Assembly (NCBI GenBank): GCA_018240465.1
Contig: JAFEFS010000071.1
Span: 23,544-87,543, forward strand
Source of the DNA: Pseudomonadota bacterium
Lineage (GTDB): Bacteria; Pseudomonadota; Gammaproteobacteria; Xanthomonadales; Rhodanobacteraceae
DNA length: 64,000 bases
Reading direction: 5' to 3'
Within the stretch, counting starts at the first letter, position 1, and the number at the start of each line of letters is the position of its first letter. Of the stretch, positions 7,349 through 19,303 are shown piece by piece. Made by a program: the position numbers and the translations under genes. The notes below the pieces were generated by a model. That model saw only the letters and a list, made by a program, of their open reading frames with translations. It ran no database searches and was not told the DNA's origin.

Positions 7349-8716
7349 ATGAATTTCGTTACTCGGGAATTGCCCGGCAGCCCTGATTTGCTGGCACTGG
7401 CCGCGTGTTGGCCGCGGCGCTACCCGGGCTTGCTCGAGAGCGCGGCGCAGGGCGGCGGGTCGGCGCGGTTCGATGTGCTGTTTGCGGCAGACGAGACCGG
7501 GCTGACGCTCGATTCGGATGGCCGCGTGCGCGACCTGTGCGGCGCGGATCGCGGGGATTCATTCCTCGCCGCCCTTGACGCGAACTGGGCAGGCCGGTCG
7601 AGCGAGAAACGCGGTGTTGCCCCGGCGGACGGGCTGCCGCCCTTTCGCGGCGGCTGGCTGCTGTACCTCGGCTACGAACTGGTTGCGGAAATCGAGCCGC
7701 AGCGCCCGGTTTTCACGGCACGCGGTTGCGCGCCAGTGGCGCTGGCCTTGCGCTGCCCCGCCGCGGTGATCGTCGATCGGCACGCGCGCAAGACCGTCCT
7801 CGTCGCGGAAGCGGAACAGACGCATTGGCTGGATTCGATTGCGCACGATCTCGCTCAGGCGCCTGGCTACTTTGCGTCGGTACTACCCGAGGCGCGGATC
7901 GAGGAGGACGATGCGCAGGAATTCCTCGACGGCGTCGAACGCATCCATGCCTACCTGCGCGCCGGCGACACGTTCCAGGCGAATCTTTCGCGTGAATGGC
8001 GCGCGCACTTCGCCGCGCGGCCCGCGGCGGCAGACGTCTACGCGCAGCTGCGCCTCGCCAATCCGGCGCCGTTCGCCGGGCTGCTGCAATGGGGCGATTG
8101 GGCAGTCGCAAGCTCGTCACCGGAGCGGCTGATCGAAATTCGCGGCGATCGCGCGCAAACGCGTCCGATCGCGGGCACGCGGCCACGTCGCGCGGGCGAG
8201 GACGAGGCCGCGCGCATCGCCGAACTCGTAGGCCATGCCAAGGAGCGCGCCGAGCACGTGATGCTGATCGATCTCGAGCGCAACGACCTCGGCCGCATCT
8301 GCGTGCCGGGTTCGGTCGTCGTCGACGAGCTGATGGCGGTCGAGAGCTACGCGCACGTGCACCATATCGTTTCCAATGTGCGCGGGCGGTTGCGGCACGG
8401 CATCACGCCGGCGCAGGCGATCCGCGCGGTGTTCCCCGGCGGCACGATCACCGGCGCGCCCAAGGTGCGCACGATGGAGATCATCGCCGAACTCGAACAG
8501 CGCGCGCGCGGCGCCTACACCGGCGCGCTGGGTTATCTCAATCGCGACGGCGACATGGATCTGAACATCCTGATCCGCACGATGGAGTTGCGCGGCAAGG
8601 ACGCACGTTTCCGTGCCGGAGCCGGCATTGTCATCGACTCGGTCGCCGAACGCGAACTCGAAGAAACGCGACACAAGGCGCGGGGACTGTTGCGCGCGCT
8701 TGGCGTGGCCGACTGA
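7349..8716 (+). CDS. pabB: Aminodeoxychorismate synthase component I
   Basis: PabB converts chorismate and ammonia to 4-amino-4-deoxychorismate, the precursor of p-aminobenzoate and folate. The 455-residue protein carries the anthranilate synthase component I fold: GTITGAPKVRTMEII near the C-terminus, LIDLERNDLGRI, and the closing AGAGIVIDSVAERELEET. The start at 7349 (MNFVTREL) was chosen because the upstream frame, open from 7232, has repetitive non-homologous sequence. The first gene of the pabB-mltG-tmk-holB-pilZ run. The partner PabA glutaminase is not in the window. It could be confused with TrpE, but the operon supports PabB. Confidence 0.9.
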   Translation: MNFVTRELPGSPDLLALAACWPRRYPGLLESAAQGGGSARFDVLFAADETGLTLDSDGRVRDLCGADRGDSFLAALDANWAGRSSEKRGVAPADGLPPFRGGWLLYLGYELVAEIEPQRPVFTARGCAPVALALRCPAAVIVDRHARKTVLVAEAEQTHWLDSIAHDLAQAPGYFASVLPEARIEEDDAQEFLDGVERIHAYLRAGDTFQANLSREWRAHFAARPAAADVYAQLRLANPAPFAGLLQWGDWAVASSSPERLIEIRGDRAQTRPIAGTRPRRAGEDEAARIAELVGHAKERAEHVMLIDLERNDLGRICVPGSVVVDELMAVESYAHVHHIVSNVRGRLRHGITPAQAIRAVFPGGTITGAPKVRTMEIIAELEQRARGAYTGALGYLNRDGDMDLNILIRTMELRGKDARFRAGAGIVIDSVAERELEETRHKARGLLRALGVAD

Positions 8717-8730
8717 GGCACAATACGCAC

Positions 8731-11481
<2,751 letters not shown>

Positions 11482-11482
<1 letters not shown>

Positions 11483-11847
11483 TGGTTGCTGGTCCCGTCG
11501 GCGGCGCACCGCTGCAAGGCATCCTGTCGCTGTCGATCAAGGACAAGAACGCGCTGTACAACGCCTACATGCCTTTCGCCCGCGGTGGCGGTATCTTCGT
11601 GCCGACGGCAAAGCGCTACGGGCTCGGCGACGATGTGTTCATCCTGCTTTCACTGATGAGCGAGGCGGAGCGCATGCCGATCGCGGGCAAGGTTGTGTGG
11701 ATCACGCCGCCGGGAGCGCAAGGCAATCGCGTCGCCGGCATCGGCGTGCAGTTCAACGATTCGCCGGAGAGCGAATCGGCGCGGGTCAAGATCGAAGCCA
11801 TGCTCGCCGAACTGCAGGGGTCGGAGAAATCCACCAACACGATGTGA
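11482..11847 (+). CDS. pilZ: PilZ domain protein (type IV pilus)
   Basis: A 121-residue single-domain PilZ protein. The orthologue after holB in Pseudomonas and Xanthomonas is needed for type IV pilus assembly. The N-terminal RxxxR and D/NxSxxG c-di-GMP-binding motifs of classical PilZ domains are absent (here [19 protein letters not shown]), as in the pilus-type members, which do not bind c-di-GMP. A GTG codon at 11479 directly precedes the ATG chosen here, and the gene overlaps the holB stop. glmM follows after 13 bases. Confidence 0.88.
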
Positions 11848-11860
11848 TCGCGGGAGTCGC

Positions 11861-13219
11861 ATGAAGAAAACCTACTTTGGCACGGACGGCATCCGTGGTC
11901 GGGTCGGCGCCGACCCGATCACCGCGGAATTCATGCTGCGCGTAGGCCACGCGCTCGGGCGCGTTCTGCGCGAGCGCAACGACGGGCATGCCGACGTGTT
12001 GATCGGCAAGGACACCCGTATTTCCGGCTACATGTTCGAATCCGCGCTCGAAGCGGGCCTGGTTTCGGCGGGCGCGAGTGCGCATCTGCTCGGACCGATG
12101 CCAACACCGGCGGTCGCGTGGCTGACGCGGCGCCTGCGTGCCACGGCGAGCCTCGTGATCAGCGCTTCGCACAATCCGTACTACGACAACGGCGTCAAGT
12201 TCTTCAACGCCGAGGGAGAAAAGCTTTCCGACGAGATCGAGCTGGCGATCGAACGCAGTTTGGCCGAACCGATGCAGACGGTCGCCTCCGAGCAGATCGG
12301 CAAGGCGACGCGCGTGCGCGATGGCGCGCCACGATACGAGGCGTTCTGTAGCGCAAGCGTCAATGCGCTCGACCTGCGCGGGCGGCGCATCGTGCTCGAC
12401 TGCGCGCATGGCGCCACCTACCAGATCGCGCCCCGCCTGTTCGCCGACCTTGGCGCCGACATCATCGTCATCGGTGCCGCACCGGACGGATTCAACATCA
12501 ACGCGGATTGCGGTGCGACGCATCCGCAGGCGTTGCAGCGGGCCGTGCTCGCCGAACGCGCCGATCTCGGCATCGCTTTCGACGGCGACGGAGACCGCGT
12601 GCAACTGATCGATCAGGACGGCACCCTCGTCGACGGCGACGACATCATCTACATTCTGGCCAGGGACCTGCACGGGCAGGGGAAACTGAAAGGCCCGGTG
12701 GTCGGCACGATCATGACGAACTTCGGTATCGAGCGCGCGATCGGGCAACTTGGTGTGCCATTCCTGCGGGCCAAGGTCGGTGACCGTTACGTGCTGCAGA
12801 TGTTGAAGGAAAAGGGCGGCGTGCTCGGTGGTGAAGCCTCGGGGCACGTGCTCTGCCTGGACCGTACGACGACCGGAGACGGCATCCTGACCGCATTGCT
12901 CGTTCTCGAGGTGTTGCAACGGACCCGATCGACGCTCGCGCAGGCGTGTGCGGGCGTGTCGCGCGTGCCCCAGGTTACCTTGAATGTGCCCGTCGCCGGT
13001 ACGGCCGCGCCGGTACTCGATGATGGAAACGTGCAACGGGTTTTTGCCGAGTTGCAACGGCGTTTGCATGGGCGCGGGCGCGTGGTGCTGCGGGCATCCG
13101 GTACGGAACCGCTAATCCGCATCACCGTCGAAGGCGAGGACGACGCCGAAGTGCGTACGCTGGCCGCTGAACTCGGCGACGCCGTAAAATCGGCAAGCGC
13201 ACCCGGCAATCGCTCCTGA
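11861..13219 (+). CDS. glmM: Phosphoglucosamine mutase
   Basis: Interconverts glucosamine-6-phosphate and glucosamine-1-phosphate on the way to UDP-GlcNAc, needed for peptidoglycan and lipopolysaccharide. The 452-residue protein has the phosphoserine loop [11 protein letters not shown] with S103 (E. coli S102), the metal-binding loop DGDGDR, the sugar-binding GEASGH and the phosphate-binding [11 protein letters not shown]. All four alpha-D-phosphohexomutase domains are present at the usual length. It closes the pabB-pilZ operon. In many relatives glmM lies beside folP instead, so the location is less usual. Confidence 0.95.
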   Translation: MKKTYFGTDGIRGRVGADPITAEFMLRVGHALGRVLRERNDGHADVLIGKDTRISGYMFESALEAGLVSAGASAHLLGPMPTPAVAWLTRRLRATASLVISASHNPYYDNGVKFFNAEGEKLSDEIELAIERSLAEPMQTVASEQIGKATRVRDGAPRYEAFCSASVNALDLRGRRIVLDCAHGATYQIAPRLFADLGADIIVIGAAPDGFNINADCGATHPQALQRAVLAERADLGIAFDGDGDRVQLIDQDGTLVDGDDIIYILARDLHGQGKLKGPVVGTIMTNFGIERAIGQLGVPFLRAKVGDRYVLQMLKEKGGVLGGEASGHVLCLDRTTTGDGILTALLVLEVLQRTRSTLAQACAGVSRVPQVTLNVPVAGTAAPVLDDGNVQRVFAELQRRLHGRGRVVLRASGTEPLIRITVEGEDDAEVRTLAAELGDAVKSASAPGNRS

Positions 13220-13282
13220 TTGCCCAGGTTCCAGCATCGCCGTTCACCGGCGCAAGTCCCTTTCGCTGATCAGGTACGAAGC

Positions 13283-14224
13283 ATGGCCCACCAGGTTCCC
13301 ACCCTCGACATCCGCCGCTACGACAGCGACCGCAACGCCTTCGTCGCCGAGCTCGGTGCGGCCTATCGCGAATACGGTTTCTGCGGCATTTCCGGTCACG
13401 GCATTGTGCCGGAATTGATCGACCGGTCCTACGCGGCGTTCCAGCAGTTCTTCGCGCTGCCGCGCGAGGCGAAGATGAAGTACCACATGCCTGGCACGGG
13501 CGGCGCGCGCGGCTACACACCGTTCGGCATCGAGACGGCGAAGGACTCGAAGTATTTCGATCTCAAGGAATTCTGGCACATAGGCCGCGAGCTGCCCGCC
13601 GGCTCGAAGTACGCCGAGCACATGGCGCCGAACCTGTGGCCGAGCGAAGTGCCGGGCTTCAGGGAATACGGTTACGGACTCTACGAAGCGCTCGATGCGC
13701 TCGGCTCGCGCGTGCTGCGCGCGCTCGCGCTGCATATCGACCTTCCCGAAAACTATTTCGACGACAAGACCAACTTCGGCAATTCCATCCTGCGCCCGAT
13801 TCACTATCCGCCGATCACGCAGGTGGAGGTCCCGAACGTTCGCGCCGGCGCGCATGAGGACATCAATTTCATCACCCTGCTGGTCGGTGCCAGTGCCGAA
13901 GGCCTGCAGCTTCTGCAGCGCAACGGCGAGTGGTTGCCGATCACGACCCAGGGCGACACGATCGTGGTCAACATCGGCGACATGTTGCAGCGTCTGACCA
14001 ACCATGTGTATCCGTCGACGACGCATCGGGTGGTCAATCCGCCGGGCGAGAAGGCGCGCCAGCCGCGCTACTCGGTGCCGTTTTTCCTGCATCCGAACCC
14101 TGATGTCGTGCTCGACCCGTTGCCGCAGACGATCACTGCCGACAACCCGCGCCGCTACGATACCTCGATCACCTCGCACGAGTACCTGCAGCAGCGGCTG
14201 CGCGAAATCAAGCTGATCAAGTGA
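13283..14224 (+). CDS. Isopenicillin N synthase-like 2OG-Fe(II) oxygenase
   Basis: A 313-residue protein of the non-haem iron, 2-oxoglutarate-dependent dioxygenase family. It has the DIOX_N-type N-terminal domain (REYGFCGISGHGI) and a double-stranded beta-helix core. The iron ligands are H191, D193 and H248, and the 2-oxoglutarate-binding pair is R262 and S264 (RYSVPFF). All key residues are present, so it should be active. The substrate is unknown. Start ATG 13283; a TTG at 13220 is less likely. It stands alone, 63 bases after glmM, and bacterial members have varied roles. Confidence 0.85.
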   Translation: MAHQVPTLDIRRYDSDRNAFVAELGAAYREYGFCGISGHGIVPELIDRSYAAFQQFFALPREAKMKYHMPGTGGARGYTPFGIETAKDSKYFDLKEFWHIGRELPAGSKYAEHMAPNLWPSEVPGFREYGYGLYEALDALGSRVLRALALHIDLPENYFDDKTNFGNSILRPIHYPPITQVEVPNVRAGAHEDINFITLLVGASAEGLQLLQRNGEWLPITTQGDTIVVNIGDMLQRLTNHVYPSTTHRVVNPPGEKARQPRYSVPFFLHPNPDVVLDPLPQTITADNPRRYDTSITSHEYLQQRLREIKLIK

Positions 14225-14328
14225 GCGGTCAAATGGCGGGCGGCAGGCGACAAAGGGCAGGTGCGCCCACACTAGCTTTGGCCACAAGCCTTCATCGCTC
14301 ATCACGTATCTCCGAATCGACGTAAAGA

Positions 14329-15474
14329 ATGCAAATAGAAAGCAAGCTTCCCAAGGTTGGCACGACCATCTTCACGGTGATGTCGCAGTTGGCCGCGCAG
14401 CACAAGGCGGTGAACCTGGGGCAAGGGTTTCCCGATTTCGAGGGTCCGCAGTCATTGCGCAATGCGTTGGCGCGCGCAATGAACGAGCACAAGAACCAGT
14501 ACGCGCCGATGACTGGCATTCCAGCACTGCGCCAGCAGATCGCGCTGAAGACCGAAAGGCTCTACGGCGCCAATGTCAACGCCGACACCGAGGTGACGGT
14601 GACCAGTGGTGCGACCGAGGCCTTGTTCGCCGCGATCGCCGCGGTCGTGCATCCGGGCGACGAAGTCATCGTGCTCGATCCGTGCTACGACAGCTACGAG
14701 CCGGCGATCGAGTTGTCCGGCGGCCGCGCCGTGCATGTGCCGTTGCGCCTGCCGGATTTTTCGGTCGACTGGCAGCGGGTCAAGGACGCGATCACGCCGA
14801 AGACGCGCCTGATCGTGATCAACTCGCCGCACAATCCGACCGGCGCCGTGCTGTCGACGGCCGATCTCGACGCCCTCGCGACGATTGTGCGCGACACGAA
14901 TATTTTCGTCCTTTCCGACGAAGTCTATGAACACATCGTGTTTGACGGCGCGCCGCACCAGAGCGTGTTGCGCCATGCCGAACTGGCCGCGCGCTGCTTC
15001 GTCGTCTCCTCGTTCGGCAAGACCTACCATTGCACCGGCTGGAAGGTCGGCTACTGCATCGCGCCGCCGGCGCTCAGCGCCGAGTTCCGCAAAGTGCACC
15101 AGTACCTCACGTTCTGCACGTTCAATCCGGCCCAGTGGGCATTCGCCGAGGTGCTCGAAACCGATCCGCAGCATTACCTCGACCTGCCCGCGTTCTACCA
15201 AGCCAAGCGCGACCGCTTTCGCGAACTGATCGCCGATTCGAAATTCAAACCTCTGCCGGTGCGCGGTGCGTATTTCCAGGTCGCCGACTATTCGGCGATC
15301 AGCGACATGGATGATCTGAACTTCTGCGAGTGGCTGATCCACAACGCCGGCGTCGCGGCGATTCCGGTGTCTGCGTTCTACGAGACGCCGCCCGCAACAC
15401 GCCTTGTACGATTCTGCTTCGCCAAAAACGACGACACGCTCGCGAAAGCGGCGGAGCGATTGTGCAGGCTGTGA
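14329..15474 (+). CDS. ybdL: Methionine aminotransferase, YbdL-like
   Basis: A 381-residue fold-type I aminotransferase using pyridoxal phosphate. The Schiff-base lysine is K231 in SSFGKTYHCTGWKVGY. NLGQGFPDFEGP, INSPHNPTGA and the C-terminal VRFCFAKND are signatures of the YbdL/kynurenine aminotransferase group, which uses methionine and aromatic amino acids with glutamine-type acceptors. It overlaps the next gene, a YafV-like omega-amidase, by 4 bases. The pair fits transamination by glutamine followed by removal of 2-oxoglutaramate, as known for the YbdL/YafV type. Substrate preference here is inferred. Confidence 0.83.
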   Translation: MQIESKLPKVGTTIFTVMSQLAAQHKAVNLGQGFPDFEGPQSLRNALARAMNEHKNQYAPMTGIPALRQQIALKTERLYGANVNADTEVTVTSGATEALFAAIAAVVHPGDEVIVLDPCYDSYEPAIELSGGRAVHVPLRLPDFSVDWQRVKDAITPKTRLIVINSPHNPTGAVLSTADLDALATIVRDTNIFVLSDEVYEHIVFDGAPHQSVLRHAELAARCFVVSSFGKTYHCTGWKVGYCIAPPALSAEFRKVHQYLTFCTFNPAQWAFAEVLETDPQHYLDLPAFYQAKRDRFRELIADSKFKPLPVRGAYFQVADYSAISDMDDLNFCEWLIHNAGVAAIPVSAFYETPPATRLVRFCFAKNDDTLAKAAERLCRL

Positions 15475-16271
15475 TCAAATCGCTGCGCGTGTCGCTCGTC
15501 CAGGGCGCGACGCGCTGGCATGACGCCGCAGCCAATCGCGGCTACTACGGAGCATTCGCGCGCGCGCTGAAAGGGCGCAGCGACCTGATCGTGCTGCCGG
15601 AAACGTTCACCAGCGGCTTCACCAACGAGACCTTGCACCAGGCCGAGACGATGCAGGGCGAGAGTTTTGCCTGGCTGACGGCGCTCGCGCAGGAAGTCGG
15701 CAGCGTGATCACCGGCAGCATGGTGGTCCGCGAGGGCGAACGTTGCGTCAACCGCCTCGTCTGGATGCGCCCTGACGGTTCGTTCGATCTGTACGACAAG
15801 CGCCATCTGTTCCGTATGGCCAGGGAGCACGAGCGCTACGCGGGCGGCGACAAGCGCCTGATCGTCGAATTGAACGGCTGGCGCATCCTGCCCCAGGTTT
15901 GCTACGACCTGCGCTTTCCGGTCTGGCTGCGCAACCGCTACGACCAGGCCGCGCAACGCTTCGACTACGATCTCGCGATTTTCGTCGCCAACTGGCCGTC
16001 GCCGCGGCGCGAACCGTGGCGCACGCTGCTGCGCGCGCGCGCGATCGAGAATCTGGCCTACGTCGTCGGCGTCAACCGCGTCGGCGTTGACGGCAACCAG
16101 CTGCATTATTCGGGCGACAGCGCGGCGCTCGATTTCGTCGGTGCGCCGCTGGTCGAGCTCGGCGCCCACGAGCAGGTCGTTACCGTGACCCTCGACCCGG
16201 CGGCGCTCGCCGCGCATCGCGAGCGCTTCCCGGCATGGATGGATGCGGACGATTTCGAATTGAGGACATGA
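15471..16271 (+). CDS. yafV: Omega-amidase, YafV-like (nitrilase family)
   Basis: A 266-residue carbon-nitrogen hydrolase. The Glu-Lys-Cys triad is complete: E44 in LPETFTSGF, K110 in YDKRHLF and C144 in PQVCYDLRFP. Omega-amidases hydrolyse 2-oxoglutaramate or 2-oxosuccinamate to the oxo-acid and ammonia, pulling glutamine transamination forward. The GTG start at 15471 overlaps the aminotransferase stop (GTGA). A GTG nine bases upstream is an alternative. An SGNH hydrolase gene begins two bases after its stop. Confidence 0.84.
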   Translation: MIKSLRVSLVQGATRWHDAAANRGYYGAFARALKGRSDLIVLPETFTSGFTNETLHQAETMQGESFAWLTALAQEVGSVITGSMVVREGERCVNRLVWMRPDGSFDLYDKRHLFRMAREHERYAGGDKRLIVELNGWRILPQVCYDLRFPVWLRNRYDQAAQRFDYDLAIFVANWPSPRREPWRTLLRARAIENLAYVVGVNRVGVDGNQLHYSGDSAALDFVGAPLVELGAHEQVVTVTLDPAALAAHRERFPAWMDADDFELRT

Positions 16272-16272
16272 C

Positions 16273-16956
16273 GTGACGAGAAATTTTCCGCTGCGGCTCG
16301 CCGCAATGTTCACCTTGCTATGCCTGGCGCTTGCCAGCCCGTTCGCCGCCGCGCAATTGCAGGCCGGTTCCGCGATCTGGGAAAAGGACATCCAGAAATT
16401 TGAAGCAGCGGACAAGGCGAATCCGCCGAAGCCCGGCGCGATCCTGTTCATCGGCTCCTCGTCGATCGAGCATTGGAAGGACGTCGCCGATGACTTCCCC
16501 GGCAAGCGCGTGCTCAACCGCGGCTTTGGCGGTTCGCGTATCGCCGACTCGACGTACTACGCGGGCCGCATCATCGTGCCGTACAAGCCGGGCATGATCG
16601 TGTTCTACGCGGGCGACAACGATGTCGCCGACGGGCACACGGCGCAACAGGTGTTCGACGACTACGTGGCTTTCGTTGCGCGCGTGCGCAAGGATTTGCC
16701 GACGACTCCGATCGCGTTCATTTCGATCAAGCCAAGCCCGTCGCGCGCGGCACTGCTGCCGGTCATGCGCGAGGCGAACGCGAAGATTCACACATACACG
16801 GCGGCGCATCCGCATCTCGTCTACATCGACGTCGCGAGCAGGATGCTCGACTCGTCCGGCCAGCCGCGTGAGGACTTGTTCGTTGCCGACCGCCTGCACA
16901 TGAACCGCACCGGCTACGACCTCTGGCGCAGCATCATTGCGCCGCTTCTACCCTGA
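16273..16956 (+). CDS. Secreted SGNH/GDSL-family hydrolase
   Basis: A 227-residue esterase-like protein with a signal peptide (about residues 1-27, hydrophobic core MFTLLCLALAS, AAA cleavage region), so probably periplasmic. SGNH blocks are visible: block I GSSSIEHW, block II GGSRIAD, block III GDNDV and block V DRLHMNRTGY with the Asp-x-x-His dyad. The canonical GDS triplet is GSS here, as in the platelet-activating-factor acetylhydrolase-like branch. Start codon GTG. It follows yafV by one base, so it is likely co-transcribed, but a functional link is not evident. Confidence 0.82.
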   Translation: MTRNFPLRLAAMFTLLCLALASPFAAAQLQAGSAIWEKDIQKFEAADKANPPKPGAILFIGSSSIEHWKDVADDFPGKRVLNRGFGGSRIADSTYYAGRIIVPYKPGMIVFYAGDNDVADGHTAQQVFDDYVAFVARVRKDLPTTPIAFISIKPSPSRAALLPVMREANAKIHTYTAAHPHLVYIDVASRMLDSSGQPREDLFVADRLHMNRTGYDLWRSIIAPLLP

Positions 16957-16987
16957 TCGGCCGCCCGGAACCGCCGCGTTGGACCGA

Positions 16988-17015
16988 TTGCCAATTTGCG
17001 GCGCTGCGGCATAAT
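16988..17015 (+). promoter_or_regulatory. Probable serC promoter
   Basis: TTGCCA (16988-16993) and CATAAT (17010-17015) with a 16-base spacer lie 24 bases before the serC start. The predicted transcript would begin near 17021, giving a very short leader. Confidence 0.5.
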
Positions 17016-17018
17016 GCA

Positions 17019-17037
17019 GGGCTCCAGTCGGGAGCCC
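17019..17037 (+). promoter_or_regulatory. Hairpin containing the serC ribosome-binding site
   Basis: GGGCTCC (17019-17025) and GGAGCCC (17031-17037) pair perfectly around AGTCG. The GGAG that should bind the ribosome lies in the 3' arm, 5 to 9 bases before the ATG at 17040. The stem may reduce or regulate initiation. This is seen in sequence; the effect is inferred. Confidence 0.45.
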
Positions 17038-17039
17038 CT

Positions 17040-18125
17040 ATGAGTCGTGGATACAATTTCGCCGCCGGCCCGGCCGCGGTGCCCGAGGCGGTGTTGCGCC
17101 AGGCGCAGGCCGAACTGCTCGATTGGGGGCAGGCGCGTGCTTCGGTGATGGAGATCAGCCATCGCGGCAAATTGTTCGCCGAACTGGCGGCCGAGTCGGA
17201 GTGCGACCTGCGCTCCCTGCTCGACATTCCCGGCAACTACAAGGTGCTGTTCCTGCAGGGCGGGGCGACCCAGCACTTCGCCCAGATTCCGATGAATTTC
17301 GCCCGCCGCGACCGGATCGCCGACTACGTCGTCACCGGCCACTGGGGCGAGAAGGCGGTGCGCGAGGCGTGGACGCTGGCCGACGTGCGTATCGCGGCGA
17401 ACAGCGATGCGAGCCGACACACCGCGATTCCCGCGCGCGACACCTGGACGCTGCACGCGGACGCCGCCTATGTCCACTACACGCCGAACGAGACCATCCA
17501 CGGCGTCGAGTTCCAGCATGTGCCGGACGTCGGCAACGTGCCGCTGGTCGCCGACATGTCCTCGGACATCCTTTCGCGCCCGCTCGATGTGCGCAAGTTC
17601 GGCCTGATCTACGCCGGCGCGCAGAAGAACATCGGTGCCTCCGGCCTCGTCGTCATGATCGTGCGCGAGGATCTGCTCGAGCGCTGTCCAAAAGATCTGC
17701 CGAAGATCTTCAACTACGCTGAACACGCAGCCAACGATTCGATGCTCAACACGCCGAACACGTTCGGCTGGTATCTGGCCAGCCTCGTGTTCAAGTGGCT
17801 GCTGGGCGAGGGCGGCCTCGTCGCGATCGGCGAGCGCAATCGCGCCAAGGCCGAGCATCTCTACGCCGGCATCGACGGCTCCGGTGGCTTCTATCGCAAC
17901 CCGGTGGAGCCAGCGTCGCGCTCGTGGATGAACGTCCCGTTCACCCTGTTCGACGAGGAGTTGAACGCGCTGTTCCTCAAGGAATCCGAAGCCGCCGGTC
18001 TGCTCGCACTCAAGGGCCACAAGGCGGTCGGCGGCATGCGCGCCTCGCTTTACAATGCGGTGACGCTCGAAGCGGTGCATGCCCTGGCCGACTTCATGCG
18101 CGATTTCGCCAAGCGTTACGGTTGA
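17040..18125 (+). CDS. serC: Phosphoserine aminotransferase
   Basis: Transfers an amino group from glutamate to 3-phosphohydroxypyruvate in serine synthesis, and also serves pyridoxal phosphate synthesis. The 361-residue enzyme has NFAAGPAAVPEAVL at the start, the PLP lysine K196 in YAGAQKNIGASG (E. coli K198) and the C-terminal GHKAVGGMRASLYNAV. It is the first gene of a serC-pheA unit, 41 bases apart, as in Pseudomonas, where a shared aromatic and serine operon is known. Confidence 0.96.
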   Translation: MSRGYNFAAGPAAVPEAVLRQAQAELLDWGQARASVMEISHRGKLFAELAAESECDLRSLLDIPGNYKVLFLQGGATQHFAQIPMNFARRDRIADYVVTGHWGEKAVREAWTLADVRIAANSDASRHTAIPARDTWTLHADAAYVHYTPNETIHGVEFQHVPDVGNVPLVADMSSDILSRPLDVRKFGLIYAGAQKNIGASGLVVMIVREDLLERCPKDLPKIFNYAEHAANDSMLNTPNTFGWYLASLVFKWLLGEGGLVAIGERNRAKAEHLYAGIDGSGGFYRNPVEPASRSWMNVPFTLFDEELNALFLKESEAAGLLALKGHKAVGGMRASLYNAVTLEAVHALADFMRDFAKRYG

Positions 18126-18166
18126 CCCGATCCGCACCATGCCCCCGATTCCGTACAAGTAGTCCC

Positions 18167-19297
18167 ATGCCAGCCAAAAAGACTCCGAAGAACAAATCCG
18201 CCATCGTCAAAGCAGCGCCACTCGACCTCGCTCAAGCGCGCGCGCGCATCGATGGCATCGATCGGCAGATCCAGGAACTGATCGCCGAGCGCGCTGGCTG
18301 GGCGCAGCAGGTCGGCAAGGCCAAGGGCCCGCTCAAGGCGGCGGTCGACTATTATCGGCCTGAGCGCGAGGCCCAGGTGCTGCGCATGGCGATCGACCGC
18401 AATCATGGTCCGCTCGCCGACGAAGTGCTCGTGCATGTGTTCCGCGAAATCATGTCGGCCTGCCTTGCCCAGCAGGAGCCGCTCAAGATCGGCTACCTCG
18501 GCCCCGAAGGCACGTTCAGCGAGCAGGCGATGCGCAAGCATTTCGGCGGTTCGGCGCACGGCCTGCCGCTGGCGAGCATCGAGGAAGTGTTCCAGGAGGT
18601 CGAGGCCGGTCATGCCGATTTCGGCGTCGTTCCGGTCGAGAACTCGGGGCAGGGCACGATCCAGGTCACGCTCGACATGTTCCTCACATCGAACCTGAAG
18701 ATCTGCGGCGAAGTCGAGTTGCGCGTGCGCCAGTTCCTGCTCTCGCGTTCGGGGCATATCGAAGACATCGAACGCATCTACTCGCATCCGCAGTCGTTTG
18801 CGCAGACCAAGGCCTGGCTGCGCGCGAACCTGCCGAAGGCCGAGAAGATTCCGGTGTCGAGCAACGCCGAAGCGGCGCGCCGCGCGCGCAATGCCGATGA
18901 CGCGGCGGCGATCGCCGGCGAGGCAGCGGGGCATGTCTACGGCTTGAAGAAGGTCGTCGTCAGCCCGATCCAGGATCGCGACGACAACACCACGCGCTTT
19001 CTCGTCCTTGGCCGCCAGTTCTTCCCGAGCAGCGGCCACGACCGCACCTCGGTGCTGGTCTCGATCAAGGACCAGCCCGGTGCGCTGTTCAACGTGCTCA
19101 GCCCGTTCGCGCGTCATGGCGTGTCGATGAGCCGCATCGAGTCGCGGCCCTCGCATCACGCGAAGTGGGAATACGCCTTCTTCATCGACCTCGCCGGCCA
19201 CATCGACGATACGCCGATGAAGGCCGCGCTCGCCGAGCTGAAAGCGCACGCGGCGCAGATCAAGATTCTCGGCTCGTATCCGGTGGCGGTACTGTAA
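18167..19297 (+). CDS. pheA: Chorismate mutase / prephenate dehydratase (P-protein)
   Basis: A bifunctional 376-residue enzyme that turns chorismate to prephenate and then to phenylpyruvate. The AroQ chorismate mutase domain covers about residues 20-100 (ARARIDGIDRQIQELIAERA). The prephenate dehydratase domain begins at IGYLGPEGTFSEQA and includes DNTTRF. The C-terminal ACT domain binds phenylalanine for feedback (GALFNVLSPF, SRIESRPS). The usual ENSTEG motif reads ENSGQG, a variation that I believe is shared by related organisms. A Lys-rich N-terminal extension of about 15 residues precedes the mutase. Confidence 0.95.
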   Translation: MPAKKTPKNKSAIVKAAPLDLAQARARIDGIDRQIQELIAERAGWAQQVGKAKGPLKAAVDYYRPEREAQVLRMAIDRNHGPLADEVLVHVFREIMSACLAQQEPLKIGYLGPEGTFSEQAMRKHFGGSAHGLPLASIEEVFQEVEAGHADFGVVPVENSGQGTIQVTLDMFLTSNLKICGEVELRVRQFLLSRSGHIEDIERIYSHPQSFAQTKAWLRANLPKAEKIPVSSNAEAARRARNADDAAAIAGEAAGHVYGLKKVVVSPIQDRDDNTTRFLVLGRQFFPSSGHDRTSVLVSIKDQPGALFNVLSPFARHGVSMSRIESRPSHHAKWEYAFFIDLAGHIDDTPMKAALAELKAHAAQIKILGSYPVAVL

Positions 19298-19303
19298 TTT
19301 CCG

